Shown here: piece by piece, positions 17,871 through 26,632 of the stretch | Numbering within the stretch: the first letter of the stretch is position 1 | Layout of the letters: every line of letters starts with the position of its first letter | Notes under the pieces: generated by a model | Told to the model about the DNA's origin: nothing | Seen by the model: the letters and a program-made list of their open reading frames with translations, nothing else | Database searches by the model: none | Assembly: GCF_003287275.1 (NCBI RefSeq) | Contig: NZ_QEVW01000014.1 | Span: forward strand, 434,001-498,000 | DNA length: 64,000 nucleotides | Direction: 5' to 3' | Source of the DNA: Paenibacillus taichungensis | Lineage (GTDB): Bacteria > Bacillota > Bacilli > Paenibacillales > Paenibacillaceae | Translations under genes and position numbers: made by a program

Positions 17871-19607
17871 TTATTTTTGGGATGTAGTCTCGGCTTCGAT
17901 CTCCTGGATCACTTGGTCTCCGCCTTGTTTCTTCCAATTGCTGACGAATGTTTCGAAGTAATCCAGCGGTTCCGCACCCGTTATGATTTTGATGAAAGAT
18001 TCCTGTTCCATTTTGGTCAGGTTAGCCCACGTCTGTTTCATGCTTGGTGTAGTTCCAGAGAACGCTGGCGTCATCCAGTTGAATTTACCTTCCTGTGTCA
18101 ACTTATCGATCAGCCCCACTCCGTTCATACGGGAGTGATATTTCGACCAAGCTGTTAAATCATCCGTATCCTGGTCTTTCAAGTATGTTTGGATACTGCC
18201 AATATTGTTTTTCGATTCCGTTGTACGGACCTGATCCAAACCGATCTCGCCTTTAATTCCACGAACAACGTCGGAGTAATCATCCAACAGGGATGTTGCC
18301 GAGTTGACTTCAATATTAAAAGGTCTGGTTGAACCGTCTACGCCGCTTTCCAAATACTTGGCTGCCTCTGGCATGGTAGTTGCGACATCTTTGTCATTTG
18401 CCAATTTATCGTAGAATAGATTAATAATTTTAATCGCGAGTTCCGGATGTTCATAACCTTTTCTCACAACGATAAACTGACCGGATGGATTGGCGTGTGC
18501 CACGTTTACCTTACCGTCTGCATCCTCCAGCGTGTAAGCCGTGAATTTCGCATGTTTATCCATCTGCTTGACACTGCTCAGTCCCCAGTCTGGAATGTGC
18601 CACGGTCCAAAAGCAATTCCGCTCTGACCATTGGTATAAAGTGCAGTGATATCGTCAAATGTACGGGTTCCAAATTGCGGGTCAATGATACCTCTCTTGA
18701 ACCAGTCGGCCATAACGCCCAACATCTGCTTGGTTTCCTCTGTAGTCGAACCATAAACGATGCTGCCGTCTTCACCCTTCATCCAATATTGAGGATACGC
18801 GCCTTCGGTTGAAGCAACACCCAGCATGGTATATGCAGAACCGTTATAGTCCGTCGTATTCAAGGTGTTCACAAAAGGAATGCCCACCGGTTTCCCAGTT
18901 TGCCCAGGATCTTTTTTCAGGAACTCTTCTGCTGTTTTCTCTACATCTTCCAGCTTGATGGCACCGTCTCCGTCAGCATCAAGTTTTATTCCCAGCACAT
19001 CCAACCAATCCTGACGAACCCAAACCATAGTTGGTGCGGAGTCCAGAGAGGTCGCTGGAAGGCCCATCAATCGGCCATCAATCGTGGCATTGTCAAGTGC
19101 ACGGCCATCGTAAGAGTCGTAAATCTGCTTGATATTATCGGTGGCATATTGTTTGTATACTTCCGTCAGATCTTCAATCAGATCATTATCAACCAATTCT
19201 TTAAGTTCATCCTTGGAATCGACGCGCATCATATCGGGCAATTCCCCGGAAGCGATTGCAAGAGAGACCTGACGACTGTAATCTTCACCATTAGCCTCAA
19301 ATTGGTCCTTAATTTGTGCATTAAACGATTCTTTAACCAGACGGGTATACGCATTGTTCTCATATGTATCTCCAGCCGGCAATTTCGGATTCGCCGTCGT
19401 AACACGCCCCATCGTTACCGTCACTTCGTCTTTATAAGCACTGAATGGATCTCCAGGTGTTACCTCATATTGACCTGCATCCTCAGCAGTCGGCGGATTG
19501 GAGGATCCCCCACAGGCTGCAAGGACGGAAACCATCAATGCGGACATGGACAGCACTGCCAGTCGTTTCGTCAACATTTTGCTTTTTATTGACCAATTAT
19601 TTCTCAT
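17871..19607 (-). CDS. Sugar-binding lipoprotein (LplA-like, family 1)
   Basis: A 578-residue extracytoplasmic solute-binding lipoprotein, with signal peptide and lipobox LAAC (lipid-modified Cys near residue 32), then GGSSNPPTAED linker and a two-lobed binding fold. A calcium-loop-like stretch DADGDGAIKLEDVE appears in the middle. The C-terminus (KMEQESFIKIITGAEPLDYF, KKQGGDQV) matches the anchored paralogue encoded upstream. A TTG at 19616 abuts the GGGGAG ribosome site; the ATG at 19607, 9 nt away, is chosen. First gene of an operon with two permeases and a GH13 enzyme; the probable ligand is an alpha-gluco-oligosaccharide (inference from the enzyme). Confidence 0.9.
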   Translation of the reverse strand: MRNNWSIKSKMLTKRLAVLSMSALMVSVLAACGGSSNPPTAEDAGQYEVTPGDPFSAYKDEVTVTMGRVTTANPKLPAGDTYENNAYTRLVKESFNAQIKDQFEANGEDYSRQVSLAIASGELPDMMRVDSKDELKELVDNDLIEDLTEVYKQYATDNIKQIYDSYDGRALDNATIDGRLMGLPATSLDSAPTMVWVRQDWLDVLGIKLDADGDGAIKLEDVEKTAEEFLKKDPGQTGKPVGIPFVNTLNTTDYNGSAYTMLGVASTEGAYPQYWMKGEDGSIVYGSTTEETKQMLGVMADWFKRGIIDPQFGTRTFDDITALYTNGQSGIAFGPWHIPDWGLSSVKQMDKHAKFTAYTLEDADGKVNVAHANPSGQFIVVRKGYEHPELAIKIINLFYDKLANDKDVATTMPEAAKYLESGVDGSTRPFNIEVNSATSLLDDYSDVVRGIKGEIGLDQVRTTESKNNIGSIQTYLKDQDTDDLTAWSKYHSRMNGVGLIDKLTQEGKFNWMTPAFSGTTPSMKQTWANLTKMEQESFIKIITGAEPLDYFETFVSNWKKQGGDQVIQEIEAETTSQK

Positions 19608-19649
19608 CAAATTCAACTCCCCTTCGTTCTGATTATTTCTCTATCATGT

Positions 19650-19668
19650 TGTTTGCGCTTTCATTATA
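19650..19668 (-). promoter_or_regulatory. Promoter -10 with overlapping cre before the binding-protein operon
   Basis: Minus strand: TATAAT (19668-19663) runs straight into TGAAAGCGCAAACA (19663-19650), a cre with one mismatch. There is no good -35, which fits activation by the YesN-like regulator encoded upstream together with CcpA repression. Confidence 0.65.
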
Positions 19669-19844
19669 AAACTTGGAGAAGCTTAATCGAGATAGGGATT
19701 AAACGCTAGTTTGGATAGAGAAATGTATACAGTTTTCACTCGAATCAACGAGCAACTTGGAGGTTGTGAACATTCATCTCACCTACTGACTTACATTTGT
19801 CTATCCTCGTTAATAAGTGAGGGTAGCAAAGCTAGTGTCGCACA

Positions 19845-19884
19845 AAGAAAAACCGGCAAACTCCTCAATCAGGAGTCTACCGGC
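19845..19884 (-). terminator. Terminator after the anchored binding-protein gene
   Basis: A hairpin with outer CCGG/CCGG and inner ACTCCT/AGGAGT stems around an internal loop. A T-run follows on the minus strand. It separates the kinase-regulator-sensor unit from the transporter operon. The rest of 19669-19844 shows nothing I can name. Confidence 0.6.
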
Positions 19885-19940
19885 TATGAATAATCAAATG
19901 GAGTAAAAAACGTGGGAATTCACGCAGATATGTTAGCATT

Positions 19941-21599
19941 TCAGCGTTGATTCTGGGAAGCAGTCACTTCAGCAGTCACTTGGTCGCCTCCCTGTTCTTT
20001 CCACTCTTGTACAAATTGATCGAATGACTCGATCGGTGCAGCACCTAAAATAATTTTCAAAAATGTATCATGCTCCAGCTTGGATAATTTGCTCCATAAT
20101 CTCTCCACCGCTGGCGTTCGTTTGTAGGTAAGACTTCGAACTTTATGGATATTCGGATCAAAAAAATTTCTTCCACCCACGAGCAGTGAATAACCACGCA
20201 TAAAGTTCTCGTTGTGCTGATCCCAAAACGAAATGCCAAGTTGATCATAAGGCTTTAGCTTAGTTTGTTTTATCGTCGAAACTGTATTTTCCAGCAGCTT
20301 ATATTCGGACTTGTCCTTAAAATCAGCTGGGGTTTTGGTTCCGGCCAGAATCTCCTGCACGGCTTTGGATTCATATCGTGCTTCATCTGCCGGGGCAAAG
20401 AAATTGCGACTGAGCATAAAACTGGTACCATACTTGAACTCATCACGGAGGTACAGATTGTTTATCTTGATGATCGCTTCGGGATGAGCATACCCTTTGC
20501 GAACCACCAGGAAAGAACTTGAGGGATTATCCACCTTCACACGAAATGCTCCGTTTGCATCCAGTGGGAGCGCGTAAGCCTGCCAGTTCGCCTTGGGATC
20601 TTTCAGCCAAGCGCTTGGAAGCGGCCAGTATCCTGCAAAAAAACCTTGAAAGAACATCCCTGCCTGTCCGCTAATGACAGTTTCCTCCGGCTCTTTGCGA
20701 ATGCCCAGATCTGGATCAAGGAGACCTTTGGCATACATATCACGAAGCCTGACCAAAGCGTTCCTTGTCTCTGGTAGAATCGAACCGTATTCAGGTTTTC
20801 CATCTTTTTCGAGCCAATATCCAGGGAAGGCTCCATAAGCCGCGAAGATCGGCGTTAGATCAAAGGCAAAAGCGCTGTTGTTGAAATCGTTAAACAGACT
20901 TGTACTTGAAGCAAGCCCGATCGTATCCCGTTTTCCGTTCCCATCCGGGTCCTGCTCCACAAAGGCTTTCGCAACAGCTTCCAATTCGTCCACTGTTTTC
21001 GGTGGTTTTAATCCAAGACGATCCAGCCAGTCCTGCCTGATCCAGAGCATACTGAAGTCCTCCGCCGTCACAGACGGAACAGCCATCATTTTCCCTTCAA
21101 AGGTCACTTGTTCCAGAGCCAATCCATTGGTGCTGTCGATAATTTTCTTCATCTCAGGTGAAGCGCTGCTTGCATATGCCTTGGTCAGATCTTCAATTTC
21201 TCCCGCTTTGACCATCTCATTCAACTGAACTTGATTAACGATCATTGCATCAGGCAAATCATTGCTGGCAATAGCCAGATCGATTTTCTGTCCAAAATTC
21301 TCCTTGGATACCTGCCACATGACCTCGACGTCAATGTTGAGGTTTTGCTTAATCACCGTTTTCCACATATTCTTTTCTAATGTTTCTCCTTCGGAGAGAT
21401 CCGTACCTGTTGGGTCAACCACATATCCCAACCGGATGGAAACGGGATGTTTATATTTACCGAATGCCTCGGTGACAGCTGTGTCAGGAGCGGTTGTCGT
21501 TGGACCAATTGGCGATTCCCGAAAGTATGAAATATTAAAAAATACGATACCTGCAATCAAGCTGACGACAACACCACACACAGCCATCTTCTTGATCAT
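19941..21599 (-). CDS. Membrane-anchored binding-protein paralogue without lipobox, possible sensor subunit
   Basis: A 552-residue LplA-type solute-binding protein, paralogous to the lipoprotein encoded just downstream (shared VTV/SIRLG start, QDWLDRLGLK, and C-terminal ILGAAPIESF and GGDQV). The N-terminus has one hydrophobic helix (about 4-23) followed by NISYFRES, with neither a lipobox Cys nor an AxA cleavage site. It probably stays as a membrane-anchored ectodomain. A GTG at 21617 is less likely than the ATG at 21599, which has AGAAGG 7 nt upstream. It follows the response regulator by 49 nt and ends at a terminator, so it belongs with the two-component genes rather than the transporter. 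I infer a ligand-sensing partner of the kinase, as reported for XylFII-LytS. Confidence 0.75.
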   Translation of the reverse strand: MIKKMAVCGVVVSLIAGIVFFNISYFRESPIGPTTTAPDTAVTEAFGKYKHPVSIRLGYVVDPTGTDLSEGETLEKNMWKTVIKQNLNIDVEVMWQVSKENFGQKIDLAIASNDLPDAMIVNQVQLNEMVKAGEIEDLTKAYASSASPEMKKIIDSTNGLALEQVTFEGKMMAVPSVTAEDFSMLWIRQDWLDRLGLKPPKTVDELEAVAKAFVEQDPDGNGKRDTIGLASSTSLFNDFNNSAFAFDLTPIFAAYGAFPGYWLEKDGKPEYGSILPETRNALVRLRDMYAKGLLDPDLGIRKEPEETVISGQAGMFFQGFFAGYWPLPSAWLKDPKANWQAYALPLDANGAFRVKVDNPSSSFLVVRKGYAHPEAIIKINNLYLRDEFKYGTSFMLSRNFFAPADEARYESKAVQEILAGTKTPADFKDKSEYKLLENTVSTIKQTKLKPYDQLGISFWDQHNENFMRGYSLLVGGRNFFDPNIHKVRSLTYKRTPAVERLWSKLSKLEHDTFLKIILGAAPIESFDQFVQEWKEQGGDQVTAEVTASQNQR

Positions 21600-21648
21600 T
21601 GCTTTACCTTCTTTCACCGGATTGTCAGTCGGTTATGCTGAGATTATA

Positions 21649-23055
21649 CTATTTGTCGCCTCTGCCTAATTGTCGATATTCACTAGGCAGCACGCCTGTC
21701 AGTTCGCGAAAGATTCGGCTGAAATATTTCTCATCCGTATAACCCACCCGCTCTGCAATCCAGAAAATCGTGTTGTTTGTGTTCAATAAATACTCTTTAG
21801 ACTTCTCCATTCGAATATATCGGGAATAATCATTAAAGGTTTTTCCCATGATGTCCTTGAAACATTGGCTGAAATAGCTGCGGCTAATGTTGAGTTGCTG
21901 GGACAGCCCTGAAGCTGTAAATGCCTGATCCAGATCATTCTGCATAATCATCACGGCTTTTTTCACCCCATCTATCATTTCCTGAGAATAAGAAACCTGT
22001 TCATCCGCCTTTCGAATACTTTCAGAGGTCAGCTTGATCCACTGTTCCACCTCGTACCATGATTGAAAAGAATGGATCATGGAGATTCTGCCCAGCGTAG
22101 TCTCTGCGAAAAGATGGTTCCACTCCATGACCAGGGAGTACAGTAATCCCATCAGCTGCCCTTTTTGCAACCTTAGAGATCTAAACTCTTCAACAAGCTG
22201 GTTATAATAATGATCGTTATGCGTCCACGGAGATAAAAACCAACTTCGTTTAATACGATCCAAGTCCTCATCCCGAGGTTCTGTTGGAGCTGTATCTTCT
22301 TCATTCATGGAAACGGAAATAACTGGATCTTGGGGTTCATACGCATAAAACAAGGACGTTTCTGTATAGTTTATAATCCAGTTTTGAATTTGCGACCATG
22401 TCCGTTCCTGTACATCAGACAACACCAGTAGCGCACCTTGAGGAATTTGATCCAAATATCCCTTCAATTTATCGAATAGCTGATCCTCTCCATCCTGAGG
22501 TACCGCCCACATCCAGCTGTTCCGTTCCACTTCAAATTGGACCTCGTCTGAACCGGATTCGAGACCGATAGGCCAGATCTGGCCGGATTTTCGGTCCAGT
22601 GAAACAAGTGCATACACTTTACGATAATGGACGTTGGTTTCACCTAGCTGCGGCATCTTTCGTCTTGTATTCGTGAGCTCCCCAATCCGGGTATGTATTC
22701 GATTCAGTACATGTTCGAATTGTTCCTTCTCAAGCTGAACTTTGGCTATATAGTCGATCGCTCCCAGCCTAAGCGCTTCCTGGATATAATCAAAATCCTG
22801 ATGAAGGGTAAGCACGACAATATGAAGTTCCGGGTATAGCTGCCTTGCAGAGCGCATCAGTTCAATGCCTGACATCACAGGCATCGCAAGATCCGTTAGC
22901 ATCAGATCCACCGAGTTGGATTCCAGAAAATCCAGCGCCTTAGCCCCGTTACTTGCTTCTCCAACAACCTCCATGCCGAACTCGTTCCATGGCATTGCGG
23001 AGCTTATTCCTTTTCGCACCAATTTATCATCATCCACAATCAATACCTTAATCAT
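21649..23055 (-). CDS. YesN-like response regulator, AraC-type output
   Basis: A 468-residue regulator. The receiver domain spans 1-120 (VDDDK at 7-11, phospho-acceptor Asp55 in MLTDLAMP, conserved Lys in YIAKVQ). A variable linker domain follows at 150-360, then a C-terminal AraC double helix-turn-helix at about 365-465 (ISRSYFSQCFKDIMGKTF, VGYTDEKYFSRIFRELTG). Its ATG overlaps the kinase stop as ATGA, indicating coupled translation. It probably activates the downstream binding-protein/permease/GH13 operon, whose promoter lacks a -35. Confidence 0.92.
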   Translation of the reverse strand: MIKVLIVDDDKLVRKGISSAMPWNEFGMEVVGEASNGAKALDFLESNSVDLMLTDLAMPVMSGIELMRSARQLYPELHIVVLTLHQDFDYIQEALRLGAIDYIAKVQLEKEQFEHVLNRIHTRIGELTNTRRKMPQLGETNVHYRKVYALVSLDRKSGQIWPIGLESGSDEVQFEVERNSWMWAVPQDGEDQLFDKLKGYLDQIPQGALLVLSDVQERTWSQIQNWIINYTETSLFYAYEPQDPVISVSMNEEDTAPTEPRDEDLDRIKRSWFLSPWTHNDHYYNQLVEEFRSLRLQKGQLMGLLYSLVMEWNHLFAETTLGRISMIHSFQSWYEVEQWIKLTSESIRKADEQVSYSQEMIDGVKKAVMIMQNDLDQAFTASGLSQQLNISRSYFSQCFKDIMGKTFNDYSRYIRMEKSKEYLLNTNNTIFWIAERVGYTDEKYFSRIFRELTGVLPSEYRQLGRGDK

Positions 23056-24764
23056 GCCGAGATATCTTCTCCTTTGATCGGAAGTATAAGCAATATGCTT
23101 GTGCCAGTTCCCAATTCACTCTCAATCACCAGTTGAGCTTGATCCCCGTATTGTGCTTGTAACATGCGGTGAACATAATTGAGCCCGATGCCCATCCCTA
23201 CTTTTTGATGATCTGCTACACGATTGTTCAGAAGTCTTTCAATCGCTTCCTCCGTCATGCCAGCTCCATTATCCTGAATCATAATGTTCAGCGTTTCTTT
23301 GCGTGTCACTTCAATTTGAATAAAACCTTCGTCGCTCAGTCCATGGTATAGTGAGTTTTCAACCAGTGGCTGTAGAATAAAACGAGGTACAGGTATTTGA
23401 AGCACTTGCTCATCAGCGGAAATACGCACATCAAATTCAAAGTCATAGCGGATTTGCTGCAGGATCAAGTACTGTCTAAGCGCGTCAATTTCCTCTTCCA
23501 TCGTGGAAACCTGTCCTAATTTACCTAAATTGTAGTACAACAGTTTATTCAGGGACTGCACCAGCTTGTCAATCTCACCTTGTCCATTCATTACCGCCAG
23601 CCAGTGGACCGTATCCAGCGTATTCATCAAAAAATGAGGATTGATCTGGTACAGCAGTTTCTCTACTTCAAGGTCTGCACGAATTTTCTCTTTCTGCTGC
23701 ACCTCTTTGAAGAGGTCACCGATTTGATGCTGCATATTCGAGAATTCGCCTAACAGAAAATCAAATTCTGGAATCTGCGTGCGGGTCTGACTGCCTGCCG
23801 TTTGTGGATTTTGAGACATGCCGTTGATCTCCGAATGGAAAAGACCGAGGGGTTTATAAACCATCTTCCACAGCAACCAAGCCAGAAATACCGTAAAACC
23901 AAGGAAAAATAAAGCGACCAGTAATATTTGAAGCAACCACTGGTTTTTCTCCTGTTGATACTTGGCCTGCGAGATCACCGACACAACGCTCCAGTTCTGA
24001 GTGGAACCCTGTCTGAACCAATGATAATCGCGAGCTATTCCGTCCGATGCTGCACCATTCGATAAGTTGGAGAAGTTCTCCCCGACTTTCATCGCTTCCG
24101 GAATCTCACTATACACAATATTCCCCTCTCCATCGAGGATCAAGTGGGATAAATCTCCTTTGTACTGATTGTAACCCAATATATCCTGCGCAAGGTGAAA
24201 ACCGGATTCAACGTAAATATACACATCGTCCCTCTGGGGTAATTTTACCTTCCGCATGGCGGATAAGACGAGCTGATCATCAAACCGGTTCACACTGACA
24301 TGAGGACCATAGTAGGTAATCCCATATGCTTTGGAGAGCACAGGCAATGATTCGGGTGCAAAACGATCCTTTATGGGAAAGTTTCCAAACTGTGTGGAGC
24401 CATCCTTCTGAAAATAATACAATGTCAAACCTATATTCGGGTTGGTAAAGGTTACGACATTTAATTCGCTCTTTAGCTCATCCCGAGTTTCAATCAATTC
24501 AAATATATTGGAGGTTGGTTTCAAGACCTCATCCAACTTCTTGCCTAATGTACCACTGTAGGATAATTGCTGAGTAACATGATTCAGGTTGGTGATCGAA
24601 TTCTCCAGTGAGGAAGTCACCTGCTGTAAATTGCTCCGAATGCCATCATCGATCTTATTCGCAAAAATGGAATCAATGGTGTAGTAGGAAATCGCAACTA
24701 TACTAATGAAGGGAATAAACGCACTGAGAAAAAACAGCAAAAAGATTCTTTTTTTAAGTGTCAT
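23052..24764 (-). CDS. YesM-like sensor histidine kinase
   Basis: A 570-residue membrane kinase. It has one transmembrane helix at about 7-28, a large extracytoplasmic Cache-like sensor to about 275, a second helix at about 278-300 and a HAMP linker. The LytS/YesM-type His_kinase box follows, with phospho-acceptor His377 in YQINPHFLMNTL, then an HATPase domain (QPLVENSLYHG, DNGAGM, GMGIGLNYVHRML). First gene of the kinase-regulator-sensor unit, downstream of a consensus promoter with overlapping cre. Confidence 0.92.
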   Translation of the reverse strand: MTLKKRIFLLFFLSAFIPFISIVAISYYTIDSIFANKIDDGIRSNLQQVTSSLENSITNLNHVTQQLSYSGTLGKKLDEVLKPTSNIFELIETRDELKSELNVVTFTNPNIGLTLYYFQKDGSTQFGNFPIKDRFAPESLPVLSKAYGITYYGPHVSVNRFDDQLVLSAMRKVKLPQRDDVYIYVESGFHLAQDILGYNQYKGDLSHLILDGEGNIVYSEIPEAMKVGENFSNLSNGAASDGIARDYHWFRQGSTQNWSVVSVISQAKYQQEKNQWLLQILLVALFFLGFTVFLAWLLWKMVYKPLGLFHSEINGMSQNPQTAGSQTRTQIPEFDFLLGEFSNMQHQIGDLFKEVQQKEKIRADLEVEKLLYQINPHFLMNTLDTVHWLAVMNGQGEIDKLVQSLNKLLYYNLGKLGQVSTMEEEIDALRQYLILQQIRYDFEFDVRISADEQVLQIPVPRFILQPLVENSLYHGLSDEGFIQIEVTRKETLNIMIQDNGAGMTEEAIERLLNNRVADHQKVGMGIGLNYVHRMLQAQYGDQAQLVIESELGTGTSILLILPIKGEDISA

Positions 24765-24818
24765 TCCAACCTATTCTCCTTAACTTCATCCATTCTATGT
24801 TGAATGCATAACTCCATA

Positions 24819-24855
24819 ATTATAGATTGATAATTCAATATGTCAAACGCTTTCA
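24819..24855 (-). promoter_or_regulatory. SigA promoter of the YesM/YesN operon with overlapping cre-like site
   Basis: Minus strand: -35 TTGACA (24846-24841), a 16-nt spacer, then -10 TATAAT (24824-24819). TGAAAGCGTTTGAC (24855-24842) matches 12 of 14 cre positions and covers the -35. Confidence 0.8.
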
Positions 24856-24870
24856 AATTGTGCTTATGAC

Positions 24871-24903
24871 AAAAAGACCCTGCCAGCGTAATGCCAGCAG
24901 AGT
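24871..24903 (-). terminator. Terminator after the YjcZ-like gene
   Basis: A 7-bp stem ACTCTGC/GCAGGGT (minus strand) with a 13-nt loop, followed by TCTTTTTG. It lies 20 nt past the small gene and just before the kinase promoter. Confidence 0.5.
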
Positions 24904-24922
24904 TATTATTATGGTAAAGGAA

Positions 24923-25045
24923 TTAAACCAGGAAAGCTTTAGAGATGATGACCAACAAGATGAACAGAACAAGGATTGCGCCGATGGATGTGAAACCACC
25001 GTATCCACCAAGACCTCCAACATTTCCATATCCTACTTCACTCAT
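24923..25045 (-). CDS. YjcZ-family small hydrophobic protein
   Basis: A 40-residue gene easily missed by size cut-offs. GAGGAGGAGA stands 4 nt before the ATG. The product has a Gly/Tyr-rich N-terminus (MSEVGYGNVGGLGGYGGFTS) and one transmembrane helix (IGAILVLFILLVIISKAFLV). This is the layout of the YjcZ/YhaK-type sporulation miniproteins of Bacillus and Paenibacillus. Its function is unknown; the family is linked to sporulation. It is transcribed alone, between the terminator of the glycosidase operon and that of its own. No sporulation sigma promoter could be recognised with confidence. Confidence 0.85.
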   Translation of the reverse strand: MSEVGYGNVGGLGGYGGFTSIGAILVLFILLVIISKAFLV

Positions 25046-25122
25046 GTAATCTCCTCCTCTTTTGTGTTATGTCATAAGGTATTCAACTCTTAGTGTATTG
25101 ACAAGGCTTTTGAGGCAATCAT

Positions 25123-25165
25123 CAAAAAAAGGGCTCTATCCGCATTGCAGCAGACAGAAGCCCTT
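25123..25165 (-). terminator. Terminator of the lacI-transporter-glycosidase operon
   Basis: Stem AAGGGCT/AGCCCTT with a 23-nt loop, followed on the minus strand by seven T residues (25130-25124). It stands about 50 nt past the glycosidase stop. Confidence 0.75.
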
Positions 25166-25215
25166 CCTCATACTGATGTTTGTCTTCCATTGGAAGAGAC
25201 TAGAGATCTTGAGTA

Positions 25216-26604
25216 TTAACCTTCCTGCGCAATGGAAACGCGGTGTATCTCATCTTCAGCCACTTTTACAGAAATAAAGCTGATCAGTTCTCCACCTTCG
25301 TTTGTTTCCTGCTCGGCAGCAACGGCTATGCCATTGTGGTATAACGTCTCGGTATTTACAGGGAAAGCAACCTTCCAGACAAAAGGTTTTCCAGATTGCA
25401 GTGTCACTTCACTCTCTGTATTCCCCTTATGTTTAACCCTAATGTCCCGGTCAAGGATAGGAATATTCCCCATTTCCGCCCATTCCAGTGAATGCGCAAG
25501 TCTGGGCAAAGTGCTAATTACGGATGCACCGTTTCCTGTAATTCCCATCAATCCCGCGGCCACGGAACCTATCACGCAATAAGATACCTCCGGGTAATCC
25601 CGTCGCTCCAATGATGGATTTATCAGCTCTTTCAATTCACTAAAAGCTTCTTCATTTTGACCATACCGATAAAAAATATCCGGCAGGTAAGTCTTTCCTT
25701 CAACGTTAGCAACACGATGGATCTTGACATCCTCAAGCGCCTTGTGCAGTTTCTCCTGTTCACTGACCGAACCGTAATAGAGGGGGAGAAATGTCCCTTC
25801 TGCATTATAACCTGTTAGGAAAGAATGATCTTGCAGCTTGGCTCCGAAGAAGCGCCCCTCCTCCTCGTTCCACCATTCCTGCTCATAACGTTGTTTCAGG
25901 TCTTGCGCCTTGGTGGCGTACACTTCCGCTATCTCCGTTTGGCCCCTGAGACGGGCAAGATGGACAAATGCACGGTAACCGGCAATTTGAGCAGCAATCA
26001 TATCACCACCTATCAAAGGCTGATGTCCAGCCTCGTTGAAGGTAGCCAGGCCCCTGCGTCCGTATTCAGGATAATATTCCAATACCCCGTCTCCGTCTTT
26101 GTCCCAGGTGTTTGTATATTCATTTAAAGTTAAACTAAAGAAATCCAGTAACTTGCTGTTATTCAAATAATAATTATCTCCTGTCCATAAGTACTGACGT
26201 AAGCTTGCGTCAATAATGTCGAAATTCGCGGGGAGATTATACCAAAAATCCTCATCGCTTTCATAATCAACTGGGGCAGGAACATTGTCCTTATTGATCT
26301 CCCAGTAGGTACACCAGTCACGTGACTCGGCAATATTTTCGGCAAAATGCATGATCATGTTCTTGGTATGGAAACGAAGTCCGAGAACAGCAGCTCCGGT
26401 GCTGTGGTGCATGACATCACGGATGCAAAATGCTTCTCTGGCTGGAAGAGCGGCTTCGTACCATAGTCCGACGGGATCTTCACCAAAGTGGGCATATTCC
26501 AGCGCCTGCCGTTTGGCCCAAACAAAACCTTCATTCAACTCCTTATCGGAAGATTGAAAAGTTACTGCACCAGCTTGGGATTCTACCTCTCTCTCATAAG
26601 GCAT
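25216..26604 (-). CDS. Cytoplasmic six-hairpin (alpha/alpha-barrel) glycosidase, family not assigned
   Basis: A 462-residue protein without a signal peptide. Its middle has the repeating helical pattern of (alpha/alpha)6 glycosidases: GLWYEAALPAREAFCIRDV, DWDKDGDGVLEYYPEYGRRG, and GGDMIAAQIAGYRAFVHLARL, ending in a small beta-domain. Acidic residues in the REAFCIRD and NEAGHQPLIGGD stretches are catalytic candidates. I cannot name the CAZy family. It is the last gene of an operon with a LacI regulator and a three-gene sugar importer, divergent from a GH36-type enzyme, so it probably degrades the imported oligosaccharide. AGGAG stands 11 nt before the ATG. Confidence 0.65.
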   Translation of the reverse strand: MPYEREVESQAGAVTFQSSDKELNEGFVWAKRQALEYAHFGEDPVGLWYEAALPAREAFCIRDVMHHSTGAAVLGLRFHTKNMIMHFAENIAESRDWCTYWEINKDNVPAPVDYESDEDFWYNLPANFDIIDASLRQYLWTGDNYYLNNSKLLDFFSLTLNEYTNTWDKDGDGVLEYYPEYGRRGLATFNEAGHQPLIGGDMIAAQIAGYRAFVHLARLRGQTEIAEVYATKAQDLKQRYEQEWWNEEEGRFFGAKLQDHSFLTGYNAEGTFLPLYYGSVSEQEKLHKALEDVKIHRVANVEGKTYLPDIFYRYGQNEEAFSELKELINPSLERRDYPEVSYCVIGSVAAGLMGITGNGASVISTLPRLAHSLEWAEMGNIPILDRDIRVKHKGNTESEVTLQSGKPFVWKVAFPVNTETLYHNGIAVAAEQETNEGGELISFISVKVAEDEIHRVSIAQEG

Positions 26605-26632
26605 GTCAAAGTCACTCCTATCCTTTTACGAT

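Noticed and set aside
18900..19592. 230-codon frame opposite the binding lipoprotein gene
   Set aside because: Antisense shadow; Cys/His/Ile-rich product without a ribosome site or domain.
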